In this document: positions 12,591 to 25,820 of the stretch, in pieces
Numbering within the stretch: position 1 is the first letter of the stretch
Layout of the letters: every line of letters begins with the position of its first letter
NCBI GenBank assembly: GCA_964247055.1
Contig: OZ176054.1
Span: forward strand, 12,090,001-12,154,000
Reading direction: 5' to 3'
DNA: 64,000 bases
Origin: Paragordius varius
Taxonomy: Eukaryota > Nematomorpha
Program-made: the position numbers and the translations under genes
The notes under the pieces: model-generated
What the model saw: the letters and a program-made list of their open reading frames with translations, nothing else
Told to the model about the DNA's origin: nothing
Databases searched by the model: none

Positions 12591-13749
12591 CTGTGTGCAA
12601 AGTTAATTTTTTTTACGTAATTTTTTTCATGAGATAGTTTATGACCAGTGAATTCATTTGCCGCATATATTTTAATTTGTTGACGACCTAGTTTTTGAAA
12701 TATTAAGAGAAAATCGAAATCGGGAAAAAAGTGAGAATTAATGCTAATTAAGGAATTGAAAAAAAAGTTGAGATACATGGTTGATTATCATTTTAGCAAT
12801 ATTTTCTATATATAAATAGCTTAAAATAATATATATAGGGTTTCTATAAAATTTCAGTTTAAAAGATAACACTTAGAAGTCAAAAATATTTTTGTGAAAC
12901 TACCTTAATATAATATTTTTTAATTATTTACCAGCTACACTATTTAAATCTTAACATTCATATCTTATTCAGTAAAAAAAATTATATCAAAATAAAACTA
13001 ATAAATATTGTTTTTTATTTTTACTTTTTTTATCTGGTTTATTAGTGTATAAAAAATTTATACTGTTTTATTTTGAAATCTTACATGCGTGGGATTTATA
13101 AATTATATAATTTATGCATAATAGCATTTAACAGTAGTGGAATATCAACCGACACGTATAAATTTCTTTAACAGGTTTGTTTTAACACAAAGTAATATTT
13201 TTCCTGGGACATGTACGAATTTGAATTTCTACTACTTTTAAATCTTATTTTGCATAAATTATATACTTTATAACTCCCGTTAATGTAAGATTCTAAAATA
13301 AAACAGTAAGTTTTTTATACCGTCATAAACCAGAATACAAAAATATGAAAAAATAAAAAAGTATATTTTACTTTAATGATATAGAAGTTTTTTTCAATGA
13401 ATGAGATATGAGTGTTAAGTTAATAGTATATTTAGCTAGTAAATAATTAAAAAAATTAGTTTGATATAGTTTCATAAATTTCTTTTTGACTCTTAAGTCT
13501 GTTAAAAGAAAAACGCTGTCTTTTTCGAGATTTTATAGAAACCCTATTAATATGATTTTAGGCTATTTATATATAGAAAATATCTCTTAAAATGATAATC
13601 AACCATATTATCTCAACTTTTATCATTATTTTGAATTATACTTAATTATCCTTAATTTTCATTTTTGCCCGATTTCGATTTTCTCTTGATATTTCAAAAA
13701 CTAGGTCGTAAGCAAATAAAAATTTTTTGTAAAAAATTATTTTACACAG
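12591..13749. mobile_element. Long inverted-repeat (foldback-like) element
   Basis: The left arm (about 12591-13160) is the diverged reverse complement of the right arm (about 13205-13749). Matching landmarks include ACCTAGTTTTTGAAATATTAAGAG against CTCTTGATATTTCAAAAACTAGGT and the central ATATAATTTATGCA. The spacer is only about 45 bp. The ends read CTGTGTGCAAAGTT and, inverted, CTGTGTAAAATAATT, and both abut TA runs. This suggests insertion at TA by a Tc1/mariner-like MITE, though a foldback element is equally possible. No coding capacity was seen. Confidence 0.7.
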
Positions 13750-15287
13750 TGTATATATATATATTATAATTAGGGGTTTGTGGGGCAACTTTTTCAGACT
13801 ACATACATCAACGATATAATTTTCCGGCACAACTCAAAGCTCGATATCTTGAGGCAAGAGAGGGCCTAAATCAAGGTTCTCCCTCAAACTCGCAAGTTCA
13901 AATAGTATGCGCGCCGTCTTCAACGAAAAAATATTCTGTTATGTATATGGAGAACATGATTATTAAATTAGAACAGTGGGAAATGGGTGCATCTGCATGT
14001 CAATGTTATTAAAATTATTTTACATTACATATTATCATGAATCCATCTATACGTGTTATCTTGCTATTTATGAATATGTAGTTCTTGTTCAATATAATTA
14101 ACGTTTTTAAGGGAACTTTAATAAATTTAGAAGCATTCATATTTTTATTTAATATATGCGTTCATCAGAAAAGGCAAAATATTTGATCATGCATGGTATT
14201 ATATTTTAAAAATATAAACCCGATTTAGTGGAGTTTAGCTAACCGACTCAAGAGATAAATATGTAAAACTCTTGGATTAAACGGATCATAAATATATGGA
14301 CAACGATGATAGTCTTGGACAAAATATTGTCAGCAACTTAGCTATCAAATATCAGTAAATGAGTGAATTAACGAATCATTCTAAAATAAAGTCGATTCGA
14401 AGTGGCAAACATAGTTAGACTTTATTCAAAATGCAGTCTGTACCTCTACTAAAGCTTTAAAAATAATTTGATAAATTTTAAATGACAGTCGATTGAAATT
14501 TTTACAATGTAAAATGCAGATAATTAAACAATCAATATGTCCCGTTTCTTTTGCGTGAAAATTATAAATAAAAAGCGTAGTATAAGCCTTAATTGACCTT
14601 GAATTTTTTAATCGGTCTTAAGACGTATGTGTAATAAATTTTTAAATTATTTTACGGATGTTATTTATATCGAGCTTGATTGCGATATTATATTTTAGTT
14701 CTCGACAATACATAATTAATATGCTTAACTCACTTAATGTGTTAATAATTATAGGTAAATAACAGAATAAAGGATTCACGTTAAAGAGATTTATAGAGAA
14801 ATAAATAATCTACCTCTTATTATAAATCTGGTGCGGTTTGGAGTGATCACCGATTTGTGCTAGTGAGTTTCGCGAGTTATATACTACGTATTCAAGGCAA
14901 TCATTATAGAATATTACACATAATTTTGGTATCACCCATCATTTAAAAATGTGGGTAGTTGAGAAATCTAAAAAATTAAATTTTATTTTGCTTATAATCC
15001 ATAACATTGGGCCATTCATCAATCAGTTAACCTCTAAAATAAAACTTACTTTGGAATCTAAAAATTATAATTTATTTAGTCGAACTTTATTCTAAACCAA
15101 TTTACCGCTAAAGAGTATATATCTTTTCATCAATCTATTATTTATATTTATGCATAATTTAAGACCTCATTGCGTCCATCACCCAATGAAGTCATTAAAG
15201 ATTTTGATTCCATGAACTACATAATTTTGCATTTTTCAAAAATAGTCAGTAATGATTGGTATAATATTTCTCATATCTGATTAATAA
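13750..15287. other. No gene or recognised repeat
   Basis: This is AT-rich DNA with no splice-bounded coding candidate that I could support on either strand. A short less AT-rich patch near 13835-13930 was checked for a tRNA and for exons without success. Confidence 0.5.
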
Positions 15288-15290
15288 TTA

Positions 15291-16422
15291 CACTGCTCAA
15301 CAAGGTTTTGCACCACCCCATTATTTTTGCATTTTCTGATACCTAATGGCATGGATAGGCCAAAACAAAAAAGAAAATTGAGTCCACCAATAGGATTTTT
15401 CCAAAATTTAATTTTTAAATTTGTAATTAATTCAAAAATAACAATCATTCCTTGTGTACATATGTTTAAATATTCAAACAAGCAAGTCGATACAAGTAAT
15501 TTTTCATGCATGGATAACAAATTCTAGGCATTAAATAAGATACTAAACAAGCTAAGAGCCAAAGTATTAAAAATCTAAAAGGGCTTAGTATAGTGTGATA
15601 GATCCGGGCGGCTGCACAAGCTCTGCATATCGCCCAAGCGATCCAATTACTCCAGATATGGCAAAGATAACAATAAGTAATCGTAAAGCCCGATAAGAGA
15701 GACTCGAAAGCAAAATCCAGGCAAATTGACATGTCAAATTAACCAATTTACAGAATAAAGTTAGATAAATACAATTAAATTGAATATAAATTAGGTAAAT
15801 ACAAATGGTCCAACCCCATAACAGTAAATTCTACTAAAAGTGGCTACACAACATCCATCTGAAATTCAAAATACAAAACAACGAATAATTTTAAAAAAAT
15901 AAGGTATATCCACTAGGTATAAATAAAGGATTTTTTATAAGAACCATCAAGAGAAAAAGTCTAATAAGTACTCGAAAGAACGAAAACTAACAAAAAAAAT
16001 ATAGCCTATCTGAAAGCCGAAGGTTTAAACCATAGAATGCCTTTTTTAGTATTTTTTTAAAAATTTTTTATATGTGTTAAAAATTCACTTGAAAAAAAAG
16101 ACTAAATTTTGACGTTTAAGTCCGTACTATTTTTTTTCTCTCTGATATTTAAATGACATATTTATATTCAAAAGATAGAGTTTAAAACGCTTTATTAAAT
16201 GATATTAATTTTATAATATAATAACATTTTATTATAAAATTATATTTAATTTTCTCTCGATTTTTACTTTTTTTTGAAAAATTGAAAAACCTATAAAATT
16301 TCAAAATTGTGATTGGCGGGAACAAAACTTTTTTCAAATTCGGTTTTAAAACACTGAAATTAGTCATAATTTAAAAAGTTTGAGTGGTGGTGCTTGAAAA
16401 TGTCCAAATTTGTGGACTAGTG
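15291..16422. mobile_element. CACTA-like element, second type
   Basis: The left end is CACTGCTCAACAAGGTTTTG… and the right end, inverted, is CACTAGTCCACAAATTTGG…; both continue into GCACCACC. TTA flanks the element at 15288-15290 and 16423-16425. The termini resemble those of 744-1862 and the length is similar, but the interior differs, so this looks like a related subfamily. No transposase was recognised. Confidence 0.62.
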
Positions 16423-16946
16423 TTATCTAAAGATTTTAATATTGTAAAATAAAATTTTTTATCTATTCTCTATTCATCCCCTAAACACTAAAAATCATAG
16501 AGTTTTGTTAGTAAAACCAACCGTTAATTCATAACTTTAATTAAAATTGGCTGATTCCTTTTTTATCGTTTTAATGATGCAGGACATGGAATCACCACAA
16601 AAATATTAAAAGCGTTTTGAGTTAAAATTGTTTTGAAAGCTTATTTTTTAAGATAAAAATCGTACCATATACTTTCAAAGACCCAACATTTTGGGCTATT
16701 TTAGCAATTATAATCCCTTTTATTACAAGTTACTACTACTTAAAAATAATGAATATTATAACAATTAAATCTTTCTTTAATCTTATGTTTACGATTAGCA
16801 CAAAATAATTTTTAAAATTAACATTAAATTTGATTACTTTAGCCAATTATAAATGGTATATTGAATATATATGAGTTATTATTGGTCTTGATCCATCCCA
16901 TTTCTTTCATTATTCACAGATTCAAAGATTTAAGAATATGATTAAG

Positions 16947-19860
16947 CCAGTAAGATGGTTGGTTGGTTTTTCCTAAGTCGTAAACGACTTTTTGGATATA
17001 GTTTTAACTATTTCTTTCCATTTTTTCCTATCTTTAACCGCTATATTGATCTCTTTCAGTGTCATTTTGGTCTCTTCTTTTATCATATCCAACCACCTCA
17101 TCGGTGGTCGGCCTCGTTTCCTTTGCCCTTCTACTTTCCCAAACATTGTATCTTTCTCCAGAGAATTCGATCGCATGACATGACCAAAATATGTTAACTT
17201 TCTTTTTAGAATTATCTCCATGATGTTTGTTTTAGGTTTTATTTCTGTAGTTAGATTTTCATTCTTAATTTTATCCTTCCAGGTGTATCCTAGCATCCTA
17301 CGCCAGCAACTCCTTTCAAAAGCCATGAGCCTTTCTTTGTCCCTTTTTCTGAGAGTCCAACTCTCACATCCATATGTGGTGACCGGGAGAACGAAACAGT
17401 AGAGTAATCTTTTTTTGGTTTCAACTCCTGCGCTTTTGTTTTTCCAAATCTTTATTAATTTTGTCATCGCTTCTCTGCCAATCCTATTCTCTTTCTGATG
17501 TCAGGAGTTGAAGACCCATCCTCTGAAATTATTGCGCCCAAAAACGTCAACTGTTTAACTATTTCTATTTCTACTCCTTCTATTATAATTGTAGGCTTTT
17601 TTCCTGTACATAATATTTTGGTTTTGTTAGGATTAAGCCTAAGACCATACCTCAAACTTTCCTTTCGAATCTCTTCAATCAATTCCTTCAAATCATCTGC
17701 ACTTTCAGCTATAAGAGTGGTATCGTCTGCAAACCTTAAATTATTGATTGTTCTCCCTCCTATTCTTACTCCAATATTTTTACCATCCAACTTCCTCATT
17801 ATCATTTCTGTGCACATATTGAACAGATAAGAGGATAAGCAACACCCTTGTCTGACTCCTTTCAAGATAGGTATTTCGTCTGTGTCCCCCGCTGGTGTTC
17901 TAATAATCGCTCTTTGTTTTACATACAGAGAGCTAATCAATCTTATTAAGTGAGACGATACCCCTACTAACTTTAATGTTTCCCACAAGGAGTCATAGTT
18001 AATTGAATCGAATGCTTGTCTGTAATCAATAAAACACATGTATAATTCTTTTTGGAATTCTTTTGATGTTTCCATTATCCTTCTCATGTTTGAGATATGG
18101 TCTCTTGTGCTTTTTCCCTTCATAAATCCAGCTTGATTTTCTGGTATTTCTGTCTGTATGATACTGTGCATTCTGTTTTGTATTACTTTTAGTAAAACCT
18201 TACTAGCGTGGCTAATAAGAGATACGTTCCGATAATTCTCGCATTGGAGTACATCTCCTTTTTTGTATATTGGAAGATATACAGATGATGTCCAGTCGTT
18301 TGGCCACTCACATGTTTCCCACACCTTTTGATATAACTTGTGTAACGTTTCTACAGGAATAGCTTTTATGAACTCTATTGGGATATTGTCTAACCCCATC
18401 GCTTTGTTGTTAGGAATTTGTTTTAAGGCTAATTCAACCTCCTCTCTTAGTATATCTGGATCACGTTCTTCTTCTTTTAATTGCAACACCTTTGCTTGAG
18501 GAGCCTGATAGAGTTTTTGGGTGTATTCCTTCCATCTTTCTCGTACTTCTGTTTGTTTGCACAATATGGTGCCATTCTCTTTTTTAATCTTTTGTGATGA
18601 TATAAAAGGTTTATGAGTCATTTGCTTCAGTTTCTGGAACATTGGTTGCATTAATCCTTTTTTGTTATTTAATTCCACTTCCAGACATTGTTTATTAAGA
18701 AAATCTTCATAATTTTTCCTTTTTGTCGTTGAAATTCTTTGTTATATAATTTTACCATTTTATTATCACCTCTTGATTTAGCTGTTCTCCTCTTTTCTGC
18801 TATCTCTATACTCTTTTCTGATATCCATTTGTTATCTTTCCTCTTTACTCTCTGCACTTTTTCTTTTGCCACTTCATTAACAACATTTTTTATCGTTCCC
18901 CATAATTGTTCTGAGCTACTTCCATTGTCCAATCTTCCTAATCTATCTTTGGTTTCTGTTCTAAAATTATTTGGAATGTTCCGAGTGTCGTATCTGTATA
19001 TCTGTTTAACCTTATTTCTAATTATTTTAAGTTTGATTTTGGTTATTAGAAGCTCATGATCGCTAGAGCAATCGCTGCTTTTGCTTGTTTTGGTATCGAT
19101 TATAGAGCTTTTCCATTTTTGAGGACATATTATGTAATCAATTTGATTCTTATATTTACCACATGGAGAGGTCCATGTGTATAACCTCCTATTGTGTTGT
19201 GGAAACCATGTGTTGGTTATCATCATCTCATTTTCTTGACAAAAATTGATCAGTGCTTCCCCGGCCTCGTTTCGTTCTCCCAATCCATATGGCCCGACTA
19301 TTTGATCTACTCTACCTCTACCAACTTTGCTGTTCCAATCCCCTCCTATGATAATCATATCTCCTTTCTTCGTTTCATCCAAAACTATTTGCAACGTTGC
19401 ATAAAAGTCCTCTATGTCTTCTTTGGGAGCGTTTGACGTAGGAGCATAGACCTATGTATGTAAATTTAAGTGGCTTGGCATTCAGCCTAATACTCATGAT
19501 TCTGGGTGTATACGGTGTATAACTAATGAGACTTTTATTTAATTTGTTTTTTATTAATACTGCAACGCCTTCAGATTTCTGGTCATCTCTTCCCGATCTT
19601 AACAATGTATAATTTTCGTTTTGTACTTTCGCGCCACCTTTTTGCTTGGTTTCCGTTAGACCCAGTATATCTAAGTTCAATCTTTCCATTTCCTTTTCAA
19701 TTATCACCTGTTTGGTTGATGTTAAGGAACGTACGTTCCAGCATCCAACTTTGAAAAGTCTTGTTAAATTCATATAGAAAAACTATTTTTTGGCAGTAAT
19801 AAACGAGGGTGGTTTGCCATTGCCTTCCCTCTCACTTACCCTCTTTACAAAAAATAAATA
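16947..19860 (-). mobile_element. RTE-like non-LTR retrotransposon (LINE), nearly full length
   Basis: One long endonuclease-reverse transcriptase frame is broken into four overlapping pieces: 19375-19773, 18669-19394, 17464-18678 and 16973-17467. That implies three frameshifts in about 940 residues. The first two pieces form the apurinic-type endonuclease: GCWNVRSL, LTETK, GGDWNSKVGR, and later SSDHELL. The third is the reverse transcriptase with NYRNVSLI, GVRQGCCLS and the FADD catalytic box. The fourth is the C-terminal region with YGCESWTL and GRPPMRWLDMI. The 3' end (low coordinates) has a hairpin AAGTCGTAAACGACTT followed by CCAA repeats. The 5' leader runs to about 19860. The clade call rests on recalled similarity to RTE/BovB-type proteins. 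The element is probably inactive. Confidence 0.9.
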
Positions 19861-21692
19861 TCTAGAATAATTAAAATTAAAGAGTAATCTATAAATGTTG
19901 TTAATTTGGATAAATTATAAATATTAATATTTCACTCTGTCTGGCAATCATAAAAGAAAAATATAATGAAATTATGGCTAGGCTGGTAAAAATAAAATAA
20001 TTAGGCACCAAGGAGTAGAGAAAAAAAAGAAAAAAAAGAGATATGTATAACAATGATTTTTGATGACTTAAGAATTATGTTACTCTTTAAATTACATACT
20101 TAGCATACAAATAAAATAAAAACTCTACAAAACAAAGAAAAATATTAATAATTACTAAAAGGAAACATATTTATTAAATATATTTATAGAATATAATAAA
20201 ATAATACTATCCTTGAATTTGCCGCTTTCAATCACATGGTTTCATGCATGAGTTACAAAAAAAATGCCAGTAAGATAATTATAATAATATTTATAAATTA
20301 AAATATTGATTGTTGAAACTAAATATCTCTTATCTTTAAAAAATATAATGTGATTGTTAATAATTTTTTAATTAATCTGACTGTAAAAAATTAATAAAGA
20401 CAAAACTTAAAAGTAAATATTTTTTATTAAGACCACTATATAATAACATTTTTTGAAAATAGCCCATGTTAGTATTATAGAGCGTGAATTGGAAACACAA
20501 ATTATATATTTCACAATTTCGATCTTTTAGATTGCATAGAATGGATAATAAAAATTAAAGATACTACAATACGAAATTCGCGCCTTTAATTTTTACGTTT
20601 TGTCCGATTTTGAATTTACTGTAAAAATATACCTTTTTGAACTCAAATCGATTAATATAGGGATAGTTAATTAGAAAATTGATATTAATTACATCTGATC
20701 TATGTAAAGCTGCACATATATTATTTCTAGTATGATTACCCAAATCCTATGCAGGCTATTAATCAATCATTGGACATATATTGAAATTAAAACAAATTGC
20801 TTTTATTGAAAATCAAATTTGAAATATTAAGTATTGGAACATGTTTAAATGTAAAAAAATATAAAAAGTTTATATTAATGACGATTGTTAAAAATATAGT
20901 AAGATTGTAAATAAAATGCCTGAAAGTGATTGTTGATATTTTGCATGGTTACATACCGATATCTACCATATTACTAAAGATACACATTAATAAAATAGAG
21001 TAAAATACATTGCTAATTTTTGTATGCTATTTGGCAATATTTTGAAAAACTAGCAATGTATTTTACCCATACTGATCAATTATAAAATATGTCATAATTT
21101 GATAACAAGTAAGTTTTTGGGCATTAAATTGGTTTCTCGAAACATTATAAAACTTTAACCGATTTTAACGGCTTCCTACAAGATTTAATATACCGCTATA
21201 AAACTGATTTCTGTCACTAAGTTATCTTCAAATTTTTATTTTCACATAATTTATATTTAGAACAGTTTTGAAAAGTATAAGCATGATTGTGGGATGAATG
21301 CCCCCTATCCATTTTGCAATTAAATTTAAAATGGCTATTACCTAAGAATGAATGAGGTTTTGTTTTATTTATTAATAATTATGCGAATTATTAAATCTAT
21401 CTCAATTTAAATAAATGATATATAAAAAATATAGTGCTGTTCGAAAAAGACACCTCATAACTAATAAATAAAACTGTTAAATTTCCAATCTACTAAAATA
21501 ATAAAATCAAAACAGCGTTTTTAATACAGTTTATATGAAGTAAACAAAAAAAGTTATCTCATTCATTCCCTAAATAGAATGCGATAAAGATTTATTTGAT
21601 TCATTTTTAAGGAGTATTTTAGAATTAACTTTAGAATTTGGCCTTTGTTCCCTAACCCTCTGTAGAGATATAGGTATAACACCAATATAATA
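19861..21692. other. No gene; small inverted repeats only
   Basis: This AT-rich stretch has a MITE fragment near 20560-20610 (…ACGTTTTGTCCGA) and a tight inverted repeat at about 21000-21068, in which AGTAAAATACATTGCTA faces TAGCAATGTATTTTACC. No coding exon was supported. Confidence 0.5.
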
Positions 21693-21700
21693 TATGATAA

Positions 21701-21970
21701 CAAAGGCGTAGCTAGAGGGGAGGAAAGGGGGACTGAGTCATAGTTGAGTGGGCGCCGGATTTTAAATTTTTTTAAATTTTATTTAAAAAAATTGGTATTC
21801 AAAATTTAATTTTTCAAATAATGTATAGCAAATTACCCACTTATAAGTGGTCATGTCCACGGTTTGAATTTGATTATTTTTTAAAAACGCAAGAGGGGCT
21901 GCATGGAGGGGGAGGAAAGCACAATCACGGTTTCATGCACCGAACACCAGAAATGCAGGCTACGCCTCTT
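21701..21970. mobile_element. Short hAT-type MITE with perfect 8-bp duplication
   Basis: The left end CAAAGGCGTAGCTAG and the right end GGCTACGCCTCTT are imperfect inverted repeats. TATGATAA flanks both sides (21693-21700 and 21971-21978). The interior, including GGCGCCGGATTTTAAA and the CACCGAACACCAGAAATGCA end region, matches 4881-5069. Confidence 0.85.
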
Positions 21971-22411
21971 TATGATAAAAATATATTTATACCTCAACGG
22001 TTTTTTGCCAAGTTTAACTATAACTCCAGATAAATAATTTATGGTACAGCTTTGTAAAAAATAAGTCTAGAAGAATGACAAAAATGTTTATTAAAAATGA
22101 TTGTTGCATTGTTTAATTGATGTCTGTTAAGTTATATTCTTTTGATTATTAATTTAAATAAATTAATATTTGAGTTTAAGATAGTTTATATGAAACATTG
22201 ATTATAATTATATCTTTAGTATTTAATTATTCATTTAATATATTGATTTTTGACCTAGCAACAGTTTAACCTTAAAATTATATATCCCGAAAATCGGGAT
22301 TATAAACGAAATTATAAATTTATATTCCATAAATAAATATTCGGCGTCCTCCAATTATTCTATGGAATTTTAAGGTACTTCTTAGAAACTGATAAACAAT
22401 CTTAAGATTAA

Positions 22412-23905
22412 TCTATATATTTATAAAAATGGAAAATGCTGGCTTTGTGATCTGGTACAGGAAAAATGGTAGACCCATTCAAATCCAAACTTCAAAAAAA
22501 TATAATCATTAAAGAATGCCCCGACAATAGCTTCGCCCTTTTTTTGAAATAGGGCCCCAGTTCGGGCCCACCCCGTGTGAAAAATGGTTTTTTTTTGAAA
22601 ACAGAAGTCCACAAAATCGTGTATTTGAGACAATTTTCCGGAGAACGTGTTGGACCATTCAATTTCAAATATATTTAGTTATTTTCGATTGCGCCGAACA
22701 TAGTCGTCTCGCTTTTTTAATTTAGGCTCTCTTTTTACCCGCTCCCCCCGTAAAATGCCACCTTTTTCAAAAAACAAAGTCCACAAAAATATTTTTTTTA
22801 ATCGATTTTTTGCCTAAGGTATGAGACCGTAAAAAATCAATATGGATTCCACGTGTTCCCTGTTAAAAGGCAAAAATTTTAGTCCACCGTTTCTTTGATG
22901 ATAGCTGCTGGGTAAGGAGCTATTCGCTAAAAACTGATTCCTCATGTGACTTTGTGATCTGTTTCCGGAAAACCGGTGAACCCATTCAAATCCAAACATC
23001 GAAAAAATATAATCATTAATAAATTTCCCGACAATAGCTTCGCCCTTTTTTGGAATTTGGCCCCCAGTTCGGGCCTACCCCGTGTAAAAAACAGGTTGCA
23101 ACAATTTTCCGGAGAACGTGTTGGACCATTCAATTTCAAATATGAATTTTGTTTACTTATTTTTGATCGCGCCGAACATAGTCGACTCACTTTTTTGATT
23201 TTGGCCCTCTTTTTACCCGCTACCCCCGTAAAATGCCATTTTTTTCAAAAAACAAAGTCCACAAAAATAATATTTTGATTGTGTTTTTTTGCCCAAGGTA
23301 TGAGACCGTAAAAATTTAATAAAGATTCCACGTATTCCCTGTTAAAAGGCAAAAAATTTAGTCAGGCGTTTCTTTGATGATAGCTGCTGAGTAAGAAGCT
23401 ACCCGCGAAAAACTGACCCGTTATATCGAAATAGCGTGCTTTTGGGGCTAAATTTCAGAAAACCTATCAGGCCATATGAGTTCAATAGCTGTTTAAAGTA
23501 TTACCCGTGAAAAGTAAAAAATTTTTGTCGAGCGGATTTTTTGAATTAACCGTTAAATAGGCCCTTTAATTCCTAAAAATGCGCTAATTGAACTATAATT
23601 TAGTTTTGAAACCATTCTTCCATAAACTATTAGGACTGAACGATTATTCCAGGTATAAAGGCAATTTTTTTTATCTAACTACATTTTTATATTGGCCTCT
23701 GGGTAGGGGGCTACCCGCCTACAACTGCGCATTCATATCCATACATCATGTCTTTGGAGCCAAATTTCAGAATATGACACTATGTGAATCATTTAAATTT
23801 CGTGCCGCATACCAAAATTACCTATAAAATTGAAAATGCCCCCCCCCCCCGCTAAAAGTCCGAAAGACTTCCTCGGGCTGCGTAGCAGCACGAGATTTAC
23901 GCTAG
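22412..23905. mobile_element. Helitron-like non-autonomous element, copy 1
   Basis: It starts TCTATATATTTATAAAAATG after an A and ends CTAG before a T. The 3' end has a hairpin with 10-bp arms (23872-23881 and 23885-23894, one mismatch, GTA loop) seven bases before CTAG. There are no terminal inverted repeats or target duplications. This combination is the Helitron signature. The first 500 bp are repeated inside the element (22430-22900 against 22945-23390). A 12-C run lies at 23839-23850. No Rep/helicase ORF is present. Confidence 0.8.
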
Positions 23906-25820
23906 TAGATAATATATTTAACAAAATAACAACTTCTTTGTGTTCACCCTTTTATTAAACTATATTTTAATTTGTGAGTGGATCCGAGTTAATATAAGAC
24001 CCTAGGTATGTTTTTTATTATATAATATACCTTTTATAGAATATAATGTTCACAATTACTTTCTATTACTTTTTACCATATTTTTTTAGCTATTTTTACA
24101 GCCTTCTAATTTTTAGGGTCCCAATATGGATTAGCTTCAAAACAGGACTGAAAATCGAAAATTTTTTTGCTGAATTATAATTTGAAGCATAAATTATAAC
24201 TTTTTTGTAAGCACAACTATTCACCGGGTGTATTATAAGAATCGAAAGAAAATGGCGGCAAAAAAGTTTGATATGAGGATATTTTGCAATTTTACATTTG
24301 TAAAATGTTGCATCATGCCCCTAATAAGAATGCATATGTTAAAATTTGGCCGCATCTACATACTCTTTAAATTGCGCGATATCGGCATTTTTCCGTTTAT
24401 TTTAGAAACAGCCTATTTTGAAGGTGGGCCAAAGTTAAAATTTTTAAGTTTATATATCTAAAAATAATTAATTGTATTGCTTTTTAAACATGGTATATCT
24501 TATATTTTATTGATATAATAAATCATTTTGCTTTTAAAAGTCGTAAAATTTTCTTATATGACTTGTAAGGCCCAATCTCAAACACCATGATAATCTTTAT
24601 AATTTTTCTATCAGAATATATATGATTTATCAGGATATTTTTTTATATTCCCCATTGCGCAAGTCTATAGTGCTAACCGCAAGCTATTGTGTGGCACCCC
24701 TTTTATTTAGTCCTAATTAAATTCTTTTTGTGGATGCGGCTAAACACATCAGTATACTATATTTGCATATGAAATGTTATTTGGCATACAAATCTCCTCT
24801 TACCAAAAAAGAATCTCTAGGTTTTCCAAAAAAATAAATTAAAGTTAATTGGCCTTATTGATTGCGAAGTAAATAAAATATAAATTAGCCATATTTCTAC
24901 ATTTTTGGATTAAACACACAATTTAAAAATTCGTATTTTCATTATTTTAGGGTGGAGCTTTTTCAGTTAATTAAAACAGATGGATCGATCATGGATCGGC
25001 GAATTCACAAATAAAAAATATTTATTTTGTGTTTCTACCTGCGGAAAATTTCTGAATGATCATGCCATTTCTAAAAAGTCTTATTTCTACCGGGCGAATC
25101 CACACTCATCGGTTATTAAAAAAAATCAGCACTGTTTTAAATAAAATATCCATGATTTAATTTGATAGGAAGATATTTAAGAAATAGTTTAAGCGTTTTG
25201 GCCATAGCGAAATTACGATATATAAATTACAGCGAAACGCAACATATTGCAAGTGTGATCAGCTTTTAGCATGTACACGTTCGATGTCCATATTAGAAAA
25301 AATGTAATGTATAGAGAGTATAAGTTAAAAGGTTAAAACACCAAAGAAAAGCGGTTAGAGAATTTTTTGGACCTAACCAGACTAAGGTAGTTGTTTACAT
25401 GATAATAACTGTAAAATAATATAAAAATATACAATTTTATTTATTTCTTCTATGTTGGTAATAAGGTTAATATATAATATAAATAAATTACTTTTTGCAT
25501 AGGAATTAAATATTAAAAAATATAAATATTGATCTTGTGTTAATTGAATAATAATATACATATATATAGATATGAGATTATTGTGTGGGTTAGTGTTACA
25601 AGTAACCTTTATTAGGTTTGACTAGTATATCTCTATATAAGAATATTGGACATGGATTATATTTTGTCACATCTTCAAAAAAATATTAATTGATTTAAAT
25701 CGATTGGATCTCAAAAGGAATAAATTATGGAAATTTTGCATGCCATTTAATGAGATAATATATTTGGAAGTCGCATTATGATAGCGGCTTAAATAGTAGT
25801 TTGAATATCAGGATATCACA
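23906..25820. other. No gene seen
   Basis: A patch at about 24180-24440 (AAAATGGCGGCAAAAAAGTT) resembles one near 45195-45240, suggesting a weak dispersed repeat. The segment 25608-25613 carries AATAAA on the minus strand, a possible polyadenylation signal for the Kunitz-type gene that ends at 25821. Confidence 0.45.

Noticed and set aside
12410-12778. Open frame of 122 codons on the minus strand
   Set aside because: It runs through a TA microsatellite (YIYIYIYI) and part of the long inverted repeat, so it is not a gene.
13835-13930. Possible tRNA (AAGTTCAAAT resembles a B box)
   Set aside because: No matching A box, acceptor stem or anticodon arm could be folded around it.
16955-19436. Plus-strand open frames across the LINE
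   Set aside because: They are shadows of the minus-strand endonuclease-reverse transcriptase frame.
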